A stretch of DNA of 64,000 nucleotides from Symsagittifera roscoffensis (GCF_963678635.1 NC_087069.1:17336660-17400659), one strand, 5' to 3'; shown: positions 43,098-54,166, counted from the first letter of the stretch. Program-made: numbers and translations. The notes: generated by a model from the letters alone, not told the origin.

Positions 43098-43704
43098 CGC
43101 CATGCTAGCAGTGAGATGGCTGGAGGCTAACGCGGACACAAGTCAGCAGGAGACGGCCGTGCCGACTCCTGAGCAGCTGAGCAACGTGAAGATGAGTCGT
43201 GAATTGGATCTTTTCAGAACCACCTGCAAGGTTCTGAGGATACCTAAGGCCATTGGGAGAATATGGTCAAGGCAAAGATTGATGCCTTGGTTCCGTGCAG
43301 TGATGACGTCATGGATGTATGAACGCGCGAAGCGTCATATGTCGAGGAACACGGAAGCCTATCAATCTTTCCAGCTAGATATAGGACCAGGAGCCTATAA
43401 GAGAGCATTCTTGACGCACAGAAACGCGGTCACCACAGCGGTGAAGCGGGTAGCTGGAACGCCTTGTGTTACTGAAGATGAGAAGAAAGAGGTCTTAAGA
43501 GCTGACCTAGAACGAAACGTGAGCCTATGTCTTCACAACAGCTTTTGCAGGAACCGGGAGCAGAAGGTGAATGTGGACTTGCTACCTTGCTGCAAACCGA
43601 GGCTGTTGGAACAGGAGAGTTGGGGCACGGCCCGCAACTCCATGGACATGCTGGAGAAAGTGTTGGAAGACAGCGAAGATCAGGATGAAGAAGTGATGGA
43701 GTGA
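42946..43704 (+). CDS. Accessory protein of unknown family (ORF C, C-terminal part)
   Basis: 252 codons overlapping the end of the previous ORF in another frame. The first ~25 residues look like out-of-frame sequence. From MLVWDVEELYCTRLPDQNQQ on it reads like the natural continuation of ORF C: a short hydrophobic strand (SIVVVSAMLAVRWLEA), a helical domain with RTTCKVLRIPKAIGRIWSRQ, and a Cys-containing tail (CLHNSFCRNREQ). It ends in an acidic EDSEDQDEEVME. ORF C would thus be about 720 residues without the break. Function unknown. Confidence 0.6.
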   Translation: MRTHGEYPCHCLVQTLWYPKRGNLMLVWDVEELYCTRLPDQNQQVSIVVVSAMLAVRWLEANADTSQQETAVPTPEQLSNVKMSRELDLFRTTCKVLRIPKAIGRIWSRQRLMPWFRAVMTSWMYERAKRHMSRNTEAYQSFQLDIGPGAYKRAFLTHRNAVTTAVKRVAGTPCVTEDEKKEVLRADLERNVSLCLHNSFCRNREQKVNVDLLPCCKPRLLEQESWGTARNSMDMLEKVLEDSEDQDEEVME

Positions 43705-44435
43705 AGATGACCAAAGAAGAGAAGAGAAGGAGAGAAAACTTGATTGTATTTGTGTGCTAAAACTTAAACCAATCAACCAAGTTTTGATTATTGAACTTGT
43801 GAAACTTTTTGTTTTGATCTAGTTTGGTCAGACCAAACTATAATGTTGCAATTGTTAAAATTGTTGAAATTCTTGATTTTAGTTATGGCTATTTATGTAT
43901 GTATATGAGGAACCTAGGTGAGTATATTTACCTATTTATTCACGACTGAAGTTTTTAACCTGTGTAGGACACAAATTCACTGTGTGGCGACATGGTAGGT
44001 TTGAGTAAACTCGCTCGAGAAGGGTGGGTAACTCAATAACTTTCCTAGCCACAGAGTTTCTTAGTTTTAATATTGAAAGGACCGCATAAATGACTGATTA
44101 TACTTGGTGAGTGAAGTTAAGTTAATTTTAACGGGTGCGTGGCCGTGCCACGTCCCACTTTTTAATCACAAAGAGCAAAAAGAAGTTTTATGGCAAGACG
44201 ACGTAAGTAGTCAGAAAAGAAATTTTATCTAGGACACTCCTCATGGTGCAAATTTTGTGAAAATGTTGAAAGGCAGTGAGATGTAGTACGATGCCATTTG
44301 TGAACACGTAGTGAGTTGAGGTGGGGTGGATAAATTTCATTTTCTTATGCGATTTGTAAGATTGGTTACAGAAAACTGGATAACTACTTGACGATAACCC
44401 GGTGTTATGCGATCAATAGGGACATTGATGGAGAC
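43705..44435 (+). other. 3' untranslated region of giant element
   Basis: About 730 bp of AT-rich sequence between the last ORF and the polypurine-like tract, with no ORF of note. Confidence 0.6.
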
Positions 44436-44449
44436 TTGTCCGGGGAGTA
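44436..44449 (+). promoter_or_regulatory. Polypurine-like tract before 3' LTR
   Basis: TTGTCCGGGGAGTA lies directly before the TGTGCC that begins the 3' LTR. GGGGAG is the usual kind of plus-strand primer in gypsy elements. The 12-mer occurs four more times inside the element. Confidence 0.6.
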
Positions 44450-45256
44450 TGTGCCATTCTGCCAGATGACACAGCACAACCTTCCGGCGACGTAAAAAAG
44501 AACGACTAAAGGCCTTATTGATGAAAAAGTATTGCGAAGGAGGGTCGGAATATTCTAGAATTTTTATTTTTAAAATTTCGATTGGAAGAAGAATATTTCT
44601 CAGAAATACGAAAAACGGCCATTTCGACTGAAAAAGGTGACGAAAATCAGAACAACGACAGATATTGTGAAAAACAGTCGTACCAGAGACGGAAAACACG
44701 AAGCCTCTTATCGTGGCAACAACGCACGATAAGACACTTGTTAACAGATATTGGTGGAGAAGGAGGCTTCAGTGGGGGAAGAAATACACCACGGAACCCT
44801 CCCGGGACACGAATTATAAAAGATAAGAGCGTTATCTCAGGAATATTGCGGGAGCGGAGGCTTGGTCCCCCAGAGACTGTTCTATGTGAAGGGACTGTGT
44901 AAACCAACTTTATAGCTGCTGTAATGTCATAGATCTTAATTAACACCATTATTGTTTAATATTTCAGAGTATGAGTAGCTAGAAAGAGGAAACGGTCAAT
45001 CCATCTCCAATGGGTTTAATATAGGACTGTCACACAAAAACATGTTAAAATAGGTTGTTCGAGCCGTGTTTTTAATGACAATCACGTAGTCTGAGGATCC
45101 GAGACTCAGCTATGTGGTTGTGTTCGCATGTAAACGAAAGCTGATCAAAAGTCGTTTGACTGATGGCCTAAAAATGGTAACTTTTTACTTAGCCCTAAAC
45201 AGACCAGAAAATCAACTGGCAAGGTCGAGACGGTGAAAAACGAGTAGGGTTAGGGT
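44450..45256 (+). repeat. 3' LTR of giant element
   Basis: Matches 18860-19664 with about a dozen substitutions and a 2-3 base indel. The TATAAAAG is kept at 44815-44822. A short antisense ORF inside (44647-44949) is also present in the 5' LTR and has no support as a gene. Confidence 0.87.
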
Positions 45257-45261
45257 ATTTT
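45257..45261. repeat. Candidate target-site duplication, right
   Basis: ATTTT, equal to the five bases before the 5' LTR (18855-18859). Confidence 0.5.
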
Positions 45262-45714
45262 GATTAGATCCAATATTGGGCCTGTTATTCCAGCTCTGCT
45301 GAGTTTTTCTATCGTTATATTGTGATTGACTTTGTCGAAAGCCTTCTGGAAGTCGAGGTAAAATGACGCTAGGAAGTGGCAGTTGCTAATGTCAAAGTTC
45401 ACAAACATTTCGTGCAGGTATTCGATTAGGTTTGTTATAGAAGAGCGTCTTTGCCGAAAACCGTGTTGAGATTGGGACAATGCGGTGGATAAGATTGGGT
45501 ACATTCTGTCGAAAATAAGTTTCTCGAGGACTTTGGATACTGCTACGAGGAGGCTGATCGGCCTGTAATTATCTACCATTTGTTTGTTCCCTTCTTTAAA
45601 TATGGGGATTAACGGGCGATTAATTGAAAATTGTCTAACTCTAAACTTGTCTAACTCTAATCTTTGCAGAGCCGTAGCCTTATGACAAAAATATTGTACC
45701 AGAGAAATGTTCAT
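45262..45714 (-). pseudogene. LINE reverse transcriptase, N-terminal half (split by giant element)
   Basis: On the minus strand: PLIPIFKEGNKQMVDNYRPISLL, ISKVLEK-type VSKVLEKLIFDRMYPIL, SQSQHGFRQRRSSITNL, FYLDFQKAFDKVNH (catalytic Asp region) and LSRAGITGPILDLIK. These are the first blocks of a CR1/jockey-like LINE RT. The next block (GVPQGS...) should follow, but the LTR element begins here. Catalytic YADD and the C-terminus are at 18854 downward. A frame disturbance lies near 45620, and upstream of 45714 the frame is eroded. Confidence 0.88.
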
Positions 45715-46138
45715 TGCCGATTCATTCCAGATCGTTGTTGATAACTCAAGTCACGATTTGCTGGATCTTCACCCTTACAAAAGAAGAAGAAACCGACAAG
45801 AACTCTTTTCTGATTAGTAGTATCGTGCCGCGAGTGAACCGTAAAAAATCCGTATACAAAAATTCAAGTTGTTTCATTTTTTTAAAAAAGTTGTTGAACT
45901 ATCGTAGTTCTTCGAAAGAAGCAATAGAGGCTGAGACGCGAACTGTGAGAAATGACAGTCTGGTGCAAAAGTGCAAAGCTGTTTTTGAAAAAAGATCTCA
46001 AAGAATGAAACTTCGACAAGCCTAGCAAAAAATTTGTTCGGATAAAAAATTTTCGATCGATCAAAAGTCCCCGTAAGACCTTTAAAAGCATCTTCTCTAC
46101 GATCAAGTTGTCGTCATAGAAAAAGATCTATGGCGGGT

Positions 46139-46450
46139 TCACTGACCCCCAATGAGAGAAAGAAATAACTTCTGCTCGCAAAGCTGCAGAGAGAGGAGAT
46201 AGAAAAGAAAAAGGATGCCTCTTTGAGACCGAGAGAAGAGGCAGACATATTGGAGGTGGAGAAAAAAATGCAAGCTGTTGTGGTAAAACTGCAATATCAC
46301 ATTACTAGAGAACAAAGTGGTCTCCAATTCGAAAAATTAGCCGAAGAGAAGAGAAAAAAGTTAGCCGGGGCAAAATTTCTTCAATTTTCCTATATCGATT
46401 CTTTCCCTTCAGAAACCAAATCACTAGAATGTGACAAATCCGTGAAGACA
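46139..46450 (+). pseudogene. BEL/Pao gag-like coiled-coil remnant, copy 1
   Basis: A Glu/Lys/Arg-rich helical frame (EKKMQAVVVKLQYHITREQSG...LAEEKRKKLAGAKF), like the N-terminal coiled coil common in BEL/Pao Gag. The same stretch recurs at 47055-47358. Confidence 0.45.
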
Positions 46451-46857
46451 AATCCTGTCAACCCCATGAGTTCGGATTCCCACTGGAACGTTTGCGCTAC
46501 CGAAACCCTACCTTTTGGTACTGCGGAGTTGACTATTTTGGTCAATTTTTTGTATCTGTCCGTAGAAGCTCAGAGAAGCGGTGGGGCTTTGTCTTCAATT
46601 GGATGACGACATGTGCGGTCCATATCGAAGCGGTACCTTCTATAAATGGCAGCTCGTGAGTGATGGGTATTGAGAGAATCATTGCCAGCCGAGGAATTCG
46701 GTCTGTCATCTGGTCGGATAATGGCACAAAATTCGTGAGCGCCGAGAAGAAACTGTTGAAGTGCATCCAAACTTGGAATCAGCATGCTCCCAGCCGCTTA
46801 GTACAAAAAAGCATAAAGTGGAATCACTATTCACTCAGTGCGCCACACCAGAAATGA
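46450..46857 (+). pseudogene. BEL/Pao integrase remnant, copy 1
   Basis: Near-identical to 47648-48058. The first half is out of frame with the upstream coiled-coil frame, so the deletion junction is not a working fusion. The IIASRGIRSVIWSDNGTKFVSAEK block (second catalytic Asp) is visible. Confidence 0.6.
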
Positions 46858-47613
46858 AAGTCTGATGCAAAAGTGCAAAGCTGTTTTTGAAAAGTAGATC
46901 TCAAAGAATGAAACTTCGACAAGACTAGCAAAAAATTTGTTAAGATCAAAAAATTTTCTATCGATCAAAAGCCCCCGTAAGATCTGTAAAAACATCTTCT
47001 CTTTCAATCAAGTTGTCGTCATAGAAAAATATCTATGGCGGGTTCACCGATCCCCAATGAGAGAAAGAAATAACTTCTGCTCGCAAAGCTGCAGAGAGAG
47101 GAGATAGAAAAGAAAATGGAGGCATCTTTGAGACTGAGAGAAGAGGCAGACATATTGGAGGTGGAGAGGAAAATGCAAGCTGTTGTGGTAAAACTGCAAT
47201 ATCACATTACTAGAGAACAAAGTGGACTCCAATTCGAAAAATTAGCTGAGGAGAACAGAAAAAAGTTCGCCGGGGCATAACTTCTTCAATTTTCCTATAT
47301 CGATTCTTTCCCTTCAGAAACCAAATCACTAGAATGTGACAAATCCGTGAAGAAGTCTCAGGTCGAATAGCCGTATAATTCCCACTCAGATGACCAAATG
47401 ATCTTTTACGCTCAACTGGTCGAATTTGGCGTCTTGTTCAATTTAGTATTGGAGCGAAATTCCTTGTAAAACTTGATGGTTTTCACCATCTGGTTAAAGT
47501 TTTCGTTCGCCATCTTCATCTCAAGTATCATCATCATCATCATCAGTCGTTTATTTATATGCGCGCTAATGTATAATCCCGATTCGACGTAATGAAACTG
47601 AAATCAACCCTTC

Positions 47614-48060
47614 GTGGCATCGAAAAAAGACATGTCGAAAGCGCAAAGCAAAACCTGTCAACCCCATGAGTTCGGATTCCCACTGGAACGTTTGCGCTAC
47701 CGAAACCCTACCTTTTGGTACTGCGGAGTTGACTATTTTGGTCAATTTTTTGTATCTGTCCGTAGAAGCTCAGAGAAGCGGTGGGGCTTTGTCTTCAATT
47801 GGATGACGACATGTGCGGTCCATATCGAAGCGGTACCTTCTATAAATGGCAGCTCGTGAGTGATGGGTATTGAGAGAATCATTGCCAGCCGAGGAATTCG
47901 GTCTGTCATCTGGTCGGATAATGGCACAAAATTCGTGAGCGCCGAGAAGAAACTGTTGAAGTGCATCCAAACTTGGAATCAGCATGCTCCCAGCCGCTTA
48001 GTACACAAAAGCATAAGGTGGAATCACAATCCACTCAGTGCGCCACATCATTGTAAATGA
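47614..48060 (+). pseudogene. BEL/Pao integrase remnant, copy 2
   Basis: FWYCGVDYFGQFFV (first catalytic Asp), EKRWGFVFNWMTTCAVHIEAV, then after a stop ERIIASRGIRSVIWSDNGTKF (second catalytic Asp). The GVDYFGPF/EKRWG/SDNGTNF pattern is characteristic of BEL/Pao integrases. It is truncated before the third catalytic residue; a separate ITPNHFLIGQL block follows at about 48220. Confidence 0.75.
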
Positions 48061-48589
48061 TTGGAGCGTCTGGTAATGTCCTGCAAGCGTGCTTTCTACT
48101 CAATATTTGGAAGCCGCAAACTAACGCCAGTTGTACTCGACACAACATTCTGCTTGGTCGAGCAATCTTTAAATGCAAAAACCAGTGAATCCAGCAAAGA
48201 GTGATCCGGATAGCTTGGAAGCTATTACGCCAAACCACTTCCTGATTGGTCAGCTAAGAGCGACATTCCTTCCTTGAGCTTCGAGGAAAAATTCAAGCAA
48301 AGAAACTGGTTCGTGCGTGCGCAGGCATATGCAAATTTAGTAGGGTCACGATGGCTAGGCATGTATAAGCCAGGTCTCAATAAGCGAGCCAAGTAGCACT
48401 CCTCTGCAGAACAGGAATTCACACTGGCAATTTTGTGTGAATGGAAATGTCCATAAAACCTCGAGGTTATTATCCTGTAGCCCGCACAAGAACGCTCAAC
48501 ATCAGAAAAGACGGAGTTCACCTATCCGCCTTATTAAAAATTTTGAACGTTGATGTTACTCGTCCTCGCTTGCTTTGGGGCGGAGGATG

Positions 48590-49000
48590 TTGCCACGTAA
48601 ATAACCCTCCATGAGCCAGAATAAAAATGCAAGTAAATTGGACACGGTTAAGACCAGCTGGCCGAGCGGTCTAGAACAAAGACTAGAATTTGACCAGACT
48701 GGTTCGGCGTAGGTTCGAGGCCCCAAAAAACCAATGTTTTTACCCGAAGCAAAAGGTATATATATTTCAAACTGATAATAAGTCATAGAAAAATGGCTTT
48801 GTCTGGCAGGTTATTGCCATTTGTATGAAATTTACCGCGTATCACACAAAGCTGCTAATGTTAACGTGTTCTAGCCGTGAATGTGCCGATTTTTTAAGCA
48901 AATGTAAAACAAATTTAAACACTTTATATCAAAAAACTTTGCGGTTTATCCCGTTTTCATAATTTCATCAACTTGGTACAATTGTTTTAGACTTTTTAGT
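48590..49000 (+). mobile_element. BEL/Pao LTR (3' of relic)
   Basis: Starts near TGTTGCCACGTAAATAACC, right after GGGGCGGAGGA (polypurine-like). TGTTG is a typical BEL/Pao LTR start. The LTR is collinear with 17041-17460. The 3' end is uncertain and was set where similarity between the two copies fades. Confidence 0.65.
48653..48726 (+). other. tRNA-Leu-like sequence inside the BEL/Pao LTR
   Basis: A-box-like TGGCCGAGCGGT (48659-48670) and B-box-like GGTTCGAGGCCCC (48712-48724), with TTCGGCGTAGG before the B box as in the variable arm of Leu tRNAs. The corresponding sequence at 17120-17192 keeps both boxes although the copies have diverged. Confidence 0.55.
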
Positions 49001-52000
49001 TTAGCGCGATCTCAAGACACTACGACAACACCAGACAAGTTGATGTCGGATTGAAGATAAACCACAAGAGTGAAAAAGAGCAGGTTTTCCGTCAGTTTAG
49101 AAACTCAATTCTGATTAACCAGATATCAGAGGGTTGAAATAATACGCCAAACGTGTTGTGTAAGATCACCCATTTTCCAGAGCTAGACATCAACTCCGGT
49201 ATACAACAGTAAGAAACAAAGCAAAAACTAACATAGGAGCAATCCGATGTCCAATAATTTGGAATCCAAATGAACATGATCACCACAGAAATCGTACGTG
49301 CAGAAGATTTCTCAACAACAAGAAACCCACATCTGACAGCAAAATTACCCGCACAAAACGAAGACAAAAAAACGGGCATTGCAAAAAGATATGTCATTGA
49401 ACGCCCCAAAACGCCTTATGCTAGGCTCATCTTGAAGTTCGATTCCGCCGTAAGCCTCCTATCCTGCAACTAAAATTTTCAGTAAAAGAAGTTTTCATGA
49501 CGTTCCAGAGTGAGCGCGAAGTAAGGAAAATTTACGAAAAAAATATAAATGGCATATCGCTGTTACGAGCCGAAAAAATACAGAACTCTGAGAAATTTTG
49601 AATCAACGATAAAAGAAAAGACAACTGACAAAAAAATGATTAGCCAGCATGCAGCACCGCCAAAGCAACGAAAAAAAGTGGAGGGAAATACAAATAACAC
49701 AGCTGAAAAGCCAAACTGATGGGATTCACCATTTTTGTAGGAGGGGAAGTGTTGTCCTTACGGATGAATAGTATGATCCGTGTTATGATCCTATTATGAT
49801 CCTACATAATGACAACAAACATCAGTTAAACCCTATACCTATAAATTAAATGATACAGTTGAATCATATAATGTGTAGTTGAACTTAAGGCTTATAGAAG
49901 TCTGACCATAAATGAGTACTTTGTTAGCCCAAACCAATACGCATTAGTTATTATCAATCGTTGTCTCTCTAATGCTGTCTCTCTTCGAGGTCTGTTTCGA
50001 TCAGACTTATTTTTTTGACTGAAACTATAGTTTGAGTCTTGAAACGTAGTTCAAATCTCAGTGCGTATAACAAACCTATTCAGCGTCATAAAAGAAACGG
50101 CAGAGGTCTATGTTAAACTGCAAAAAAATAGAAGTGAAGATAGAACTCAACGCGGCTTCACAGAAAAGCAAAAAAACTTGTCTGATCGATAAAAAAGTGG
50201 AAAAACAAGAAAATCAAAAACATTTATCAATTTTCCTATACTGATTAGCTGATTGAACCTATTTCTAGAATTGGTGATGCAACAAAATTTGAAATTGTAT
50301 AATAAGAATTTGAAAATTTTTTGTGAGCAGCAAAATCGAGGAGTAAGCAGACATAAGAAAGAATACAATTGCTGCAAAAAGGGGCAACTCTAAAAAACAT
50401 GAAAAGGTAAGAATAAATGTTTACTCCTTTTGGCCATATTTTGAAGAAAGTGAGAGACAACGATGTGATAAAATTAGTTAACTACTAAACGAAATCGCAT
50501 TTTGTTATTCTTCGAATCCAATTTTCGATGAGTGTATGGAAAACTGTTTGAAGGTTTACTTAAACCAGACGAAATTGGACAATCGAAATAACAGTTTCTA
50601 ACCAAAATAAATTATGTTCTAATGAAGATTTTGACTTAGTTCCACTGTTTATTTTTAGTAATGAGTTTCAATGTAGAAAATAATCTTGCATATGACCCTT
50701 TTTCTCAAGTTTTGATAAAAGGACTGCGTTCTTTGGAAAATTATTCTAGCTTTGAATTTTTTATATATATGATGCTGAAATTGTTTTGCAATTTATTAGT
50801 GCTTGGTAAAATATACCGCTCTCACATACATTCGAAAATATAATGAGGCAGTCAAATGCTCCTTATTTTTCCGACTTTCGAATAAAAAGAGGACTAAATC
50901 TACTCGAGGAGGTTTTTAATTCAGATAATGTTAAAAGAGTCTGGTCTCTCGGGGGATCTCTCTCTTGATCTACATGTGCTCACCCTTGTGTGCATAAGAC
51001 TTTAGTAACCTTCCACCAGTCTGTATAAACCGCTCGTTTTATATACGTTACGCGCGCCGGGTTACTTCGCACCACAAAATAATTTTGAAGTTCCATACAC
51101 GACTCAACTTGTAATACTTTAAAAGTAATGTTACCGATCAGCCTAAAGCTTGAAGTTTTCCCAATACTTAGTTTACCAAAAGTAATTCGAGACCAACTGA
51201 AGGGCAGTCGAAACATTTAAGACTTCGTGTACTTTGAACATCAAATGATACAAGTAGTATTCGTGGTCGGCGTGTTTCCTCCACCCTTCCTTACGAGTGC
51301 GCGCAGCCCGCGAGCTCAGTCCACATTTAACGAGCCACCGCAAGGTTTTAACGTTATGCTTTTGGCCCGCAAAACGACGGTTTTGCAATTTTACCGCTAT
51401 TTTTGCTCGTTTTTTTTTCCATTGTGTTGGTTCCCAAGCTAGGCAAAAATGCGAATGCACTTTTTACTCACTTCTCTAGGTAATCGGGGAATTAAAAAGA
51501 TATAAGATTAGTTTTTGAAAATTTTATGGTTTATCATGAACCTTCACAGCCTAGGGTATGTATTTTGGTCCCAGGCGCCGAATGACAAAGGATCGAAATT
51601 CGGAAGGAGACAAAAAATAATTTCAGATTTTTGATGATCTCAGCTCGCTTGTTTTGTAACTGTAAATTTTTTAAAACATTTTGTTCCCTCTGAAACTCGT
51701 TAAACCATTGTTTCTGTCGCGCGCTCTTAAAATGAATAAATAGGTTCAAATCTCCATCCGAGAGAAAATCTTTTGTTTTTCTTTAAATTTGAAATTGAAC
51801 GTAAGTTCCGTTTTATCGAATTAACTCTTCGTATCTCTTTGAGCTATATGAGTTGAGGACATGCAGTTTTCAATAGTATCACCTATTCCATCTGTTTTTT
51901 TGAAGGAAAACTTTTAAAATTGCTCAATATGATGTTAAGAATTTAATTTTTACAACCTCTGTCCATCTCATCACTTCATTTTACATCATCAACTCATGAT

Positions 52001-52514
52001 ATTATGTCAAAAAAACTTTACTTTCTCTTTTTTTTGAGTGCCTATTATTGTACAAACCAGCAACTGGATTTGAAACGGTAAAGCATTTGAACAAAACACC
52101 CGAGGATTCAGCGAGCCCCAGATAAGGACGTTGAAGTTTTTTTCTTCATTTTTCTATTTTCATCCATTTGAATTTAGTGAATTTAATTTAATGAATTGCC
52201 GAAACGATTGTAGCATTGTAACGATTGTTACATTGTAACAACCCAGGTGGAAATATTCTAATAGGTTTGAAAAGAGATGAGGTTAAGCAAAGCGTGCAAG
52301 TAGCAAGAAGCCAAGAACCTTGATTTTCCTCGCGCCCAGATTCTTATTACCCTCTATAACGGCTTGAAGTTCAAAGCCTAATTTTTGTCTACTGGCACTC
52401 CAAAATTTACAAATTACTGAAACTCTGTGTACAAATTACAACTATCAGTTAGGTGACAGTCAGAATTTTCAAGGCATTGCTCTAACAGACGAAAAGTTTC
52501 TATAAGTGAAGACT
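49001..52514. other. No recognisable gene
   Basis: AT-rich DNA. Open frames are short and overlap on both strands (for example 51173-51479) with no splice or motif support. I see no RNA gene. Confidence 0.55.
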
Positions 52515-52690
52515 GTTTCAACTACTTTACTCGTTTTTTTAAACTATTTCCCCCGTAAGGTACCTGGTGACGTTTTCTCACTTTATAAAAAACTAATTCG
52601 ACGGTTAAGCATAAATTTATTTTGTACCTGGTAACAAATCCCTTTTTATCAAAGGAGGTATTTGTTGAGCAGCACTCTTTACTCTAAATA
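52515..52690. repeat. Inverted repeat, left arm
   Basis: Shares collinear blocks with the reverse complement of 56590-56765: TCCCCC..AAGGTACCT.GT.ACG, CGGTTAAGCA.AA, TTTT.TACCT.GTAAC and a final AAAGG.GGTAT-like block. The arms flank the secreted-protein gene. Confidence 0.55.
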
Positions 52691-53341
52691 AACTTATAAC
52701 CAGTTGCTCTCTGAAGTATTTGATTGCAGCTCCATTTACGTTTTTTTTTGATGTATTGAGCAAAGATATAAATGGAATAGGATATCATAAAACGTCTAAA
52801 TGTATGTTAAATTTTGAACGAAATGTTAATTCCAGTTTGTTAATTTGGTTTATTTCAAATAATAAGCTGTTTTAGAGTTGTTTTCAGGAAAATAAAATCA
52901 TTTCTTGGTTATTTGAGCCTTTTTTGTATCTGTTGTTGGACAAAGCTTTGAATCAAAACTAAACAAACCTCGAGCAATGAGTTCGAAAAAACTTTTGACT
53001 GTTCGAGTGTCAACATTTAAAACAATTTGTTTAACTATCTTCAGACTCGAGCTATTGGCTTGAGTTTTGACGCAATCGCAATTAGTTTTATGAAATATCG
53101 CCCAAATCTATCTGGCGTTTATCGACGATTGTACTAGATTTGAGTCAAAAACCTCATACAAACACAAGATCGTGGAGTAACGTTGTTTTAGGAAAATTTT
53201 AATTTTTAATAGGAAAACTTTTTTGTACGTTTTAAGCTATCTCAACAACAGCTGTTTGGTTTCTATGCTTTTTAAAATTCACTTTCAGAAACTAATTTTT
53301 TTAAATTAATTTTTTTCTTCAAAAATAAAAATAATTTCTAT

Positions 53342-53581
53342 TTATTCTTCTCTTCTGTCGTACTCGCAGACCCAGGGCTGATCCTTGCAGATATAATTTT
53401 CTTTGAACCAATCAAAAGTCAACCCTATCCATCTGGGTTCAAACATGTGGATTTTGAATGGGTTCCGAAAAGGCATCATGTATATGGAACTAGGACGCGA
53501 GTCTCCATCCAGAATCATTTCCCCTGTTCCAAATCCAACACGGGAAATAATATTGGCACAAAGGGTATCGTTGTAGTTGGC
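53342..53581 (-). CDS. Orphan secreted protein, exon 4 (last)
   Basis: Starts after an AATTTCAG acceptor in phase 0 and ends with TAA. About 79 residues: ANYNDTLCANIISRVGFG, then RNPFKIHMFEPRWIGLTFDW, then CKDQPWVCEYDRREE. It has three cysteines and many aromatics and matches no family I recognise. It completes a ~240-residue protein with exons 1-3. Confidence 0.8.
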   Translation of the reverse strand, partial: ANYNDTLCANIISRVGFGTGEMILDGDSRPSSIYMMPFRNPFKIHMFEPRWIGLTFDWFKENYICKDQPWVCEYDRREE

Positions 53582-54166
53582 CTGAAATTATTTATCTATT
53601 TATTTCCCCTGCATTTACACCTCTTCCAAAGTTAAATAAAGCCATACCTTGTTGGTGCGATACAATCCAAATTCTGGTTCTAAGCATTTAGACAAACTCG
53701 TATAGTTTTCTTTTTTATCTCTTTATTGATTATAAATTATAATGCTCAATTTAAAAAGTTTAAAGTTTTCTTCAAAGGGCTTTACTTTTTGAATGATGGT
53801 CGGTCATGCAAAAGGCACTTTTGATCAAAATTGTACAGAAAAAGAGTCGTTTTGTCGAAGAAAGGCCTTGTTGATGGCTGTTTTTGAGTGGCCCAAAAAG
53901 GTTGAAATTAAATGTTAACTATTTCCCCCTCCTAAGCTATCAAACAAGTGCTTCTTTATTCTAGGATAATTTCCAGCTCATCAAAACTTTGTTCGATTAA
54001 ATGACGTTTGGCAAGGCGGGTCTTCGGTGTTTCGAGGGTACTTTGTTAGGTTAACCAAAAACATGCAATGAGCTTTCTTGAAAAATATTTTGTTTCTAGC
54101 GCACGCTCATCTTCCAAACTTTTTTTTTTGGCGCCGAAATTTCCCTCAGAAAGTTGTTGTTAGTTA

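Larger units (their letters stand above)
18860..45256 (+). mobile_element. Giant Ty3/gypsy-class LTR retrotransposon (~26.4 kb)
   Basis: Bounded by ~806-bp direct repeats and ATTTT direct repeats, and inserted in a LINE. Internal order: ~3.2-kb structured leader; a 2,275-bp tandem duplication covering leader end plus gag; gag with two CCHC knuckles; protease; RT; RNase H; integrase with GPY/F-like module; then about 11 kb of accessory ORFs (macro domain, coiled coil, SGNH hydrolase, two unrecognised large proteins). RT-RNase H-integrase order and motifs place it with Ty3/gypsy elements. Without the duplication it would be ~24.1 kb, far above the usual 5-12 kb. Coding GC content is clearly higher than in the flanks. 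The copy is inactive: one nonsense codon, several frameshifts and a lost RNase H catalytic residue. Confidence 0.92.
45957..48589 (+). mobile_element. BEL/Pao retrotransposon relic, internally deleted and duplicated
   Basis: A unit with a gag-like coiled-coil part joined directly to an integrase part (protease, RT and RNase H are missing) occurs twice: 45957-46857 and 46859-48060. The second copy has about 290 bp extra (47359-47648) between the two parts. Downstream (48190-48590) are a TPNHFLIGQ block and a degraded pol terminus, with GGCGGAGGA just before the LTR. All parts carry stops. Confidence 0.75.

Noticed and set aside
38624-43704. Envelope glycoprotein in the accessory ORFs
   Set aside because: No signal peptide, no transmembrane span, no furin-like site or fusion peptide; charged, soluble-looking proteins.
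44582-44949. Open frames on both strands within the LTRs
   Set aside because: They are present in both LTRs, overlap each other, and have no motif; LTR sequence is expected to be non-coding.
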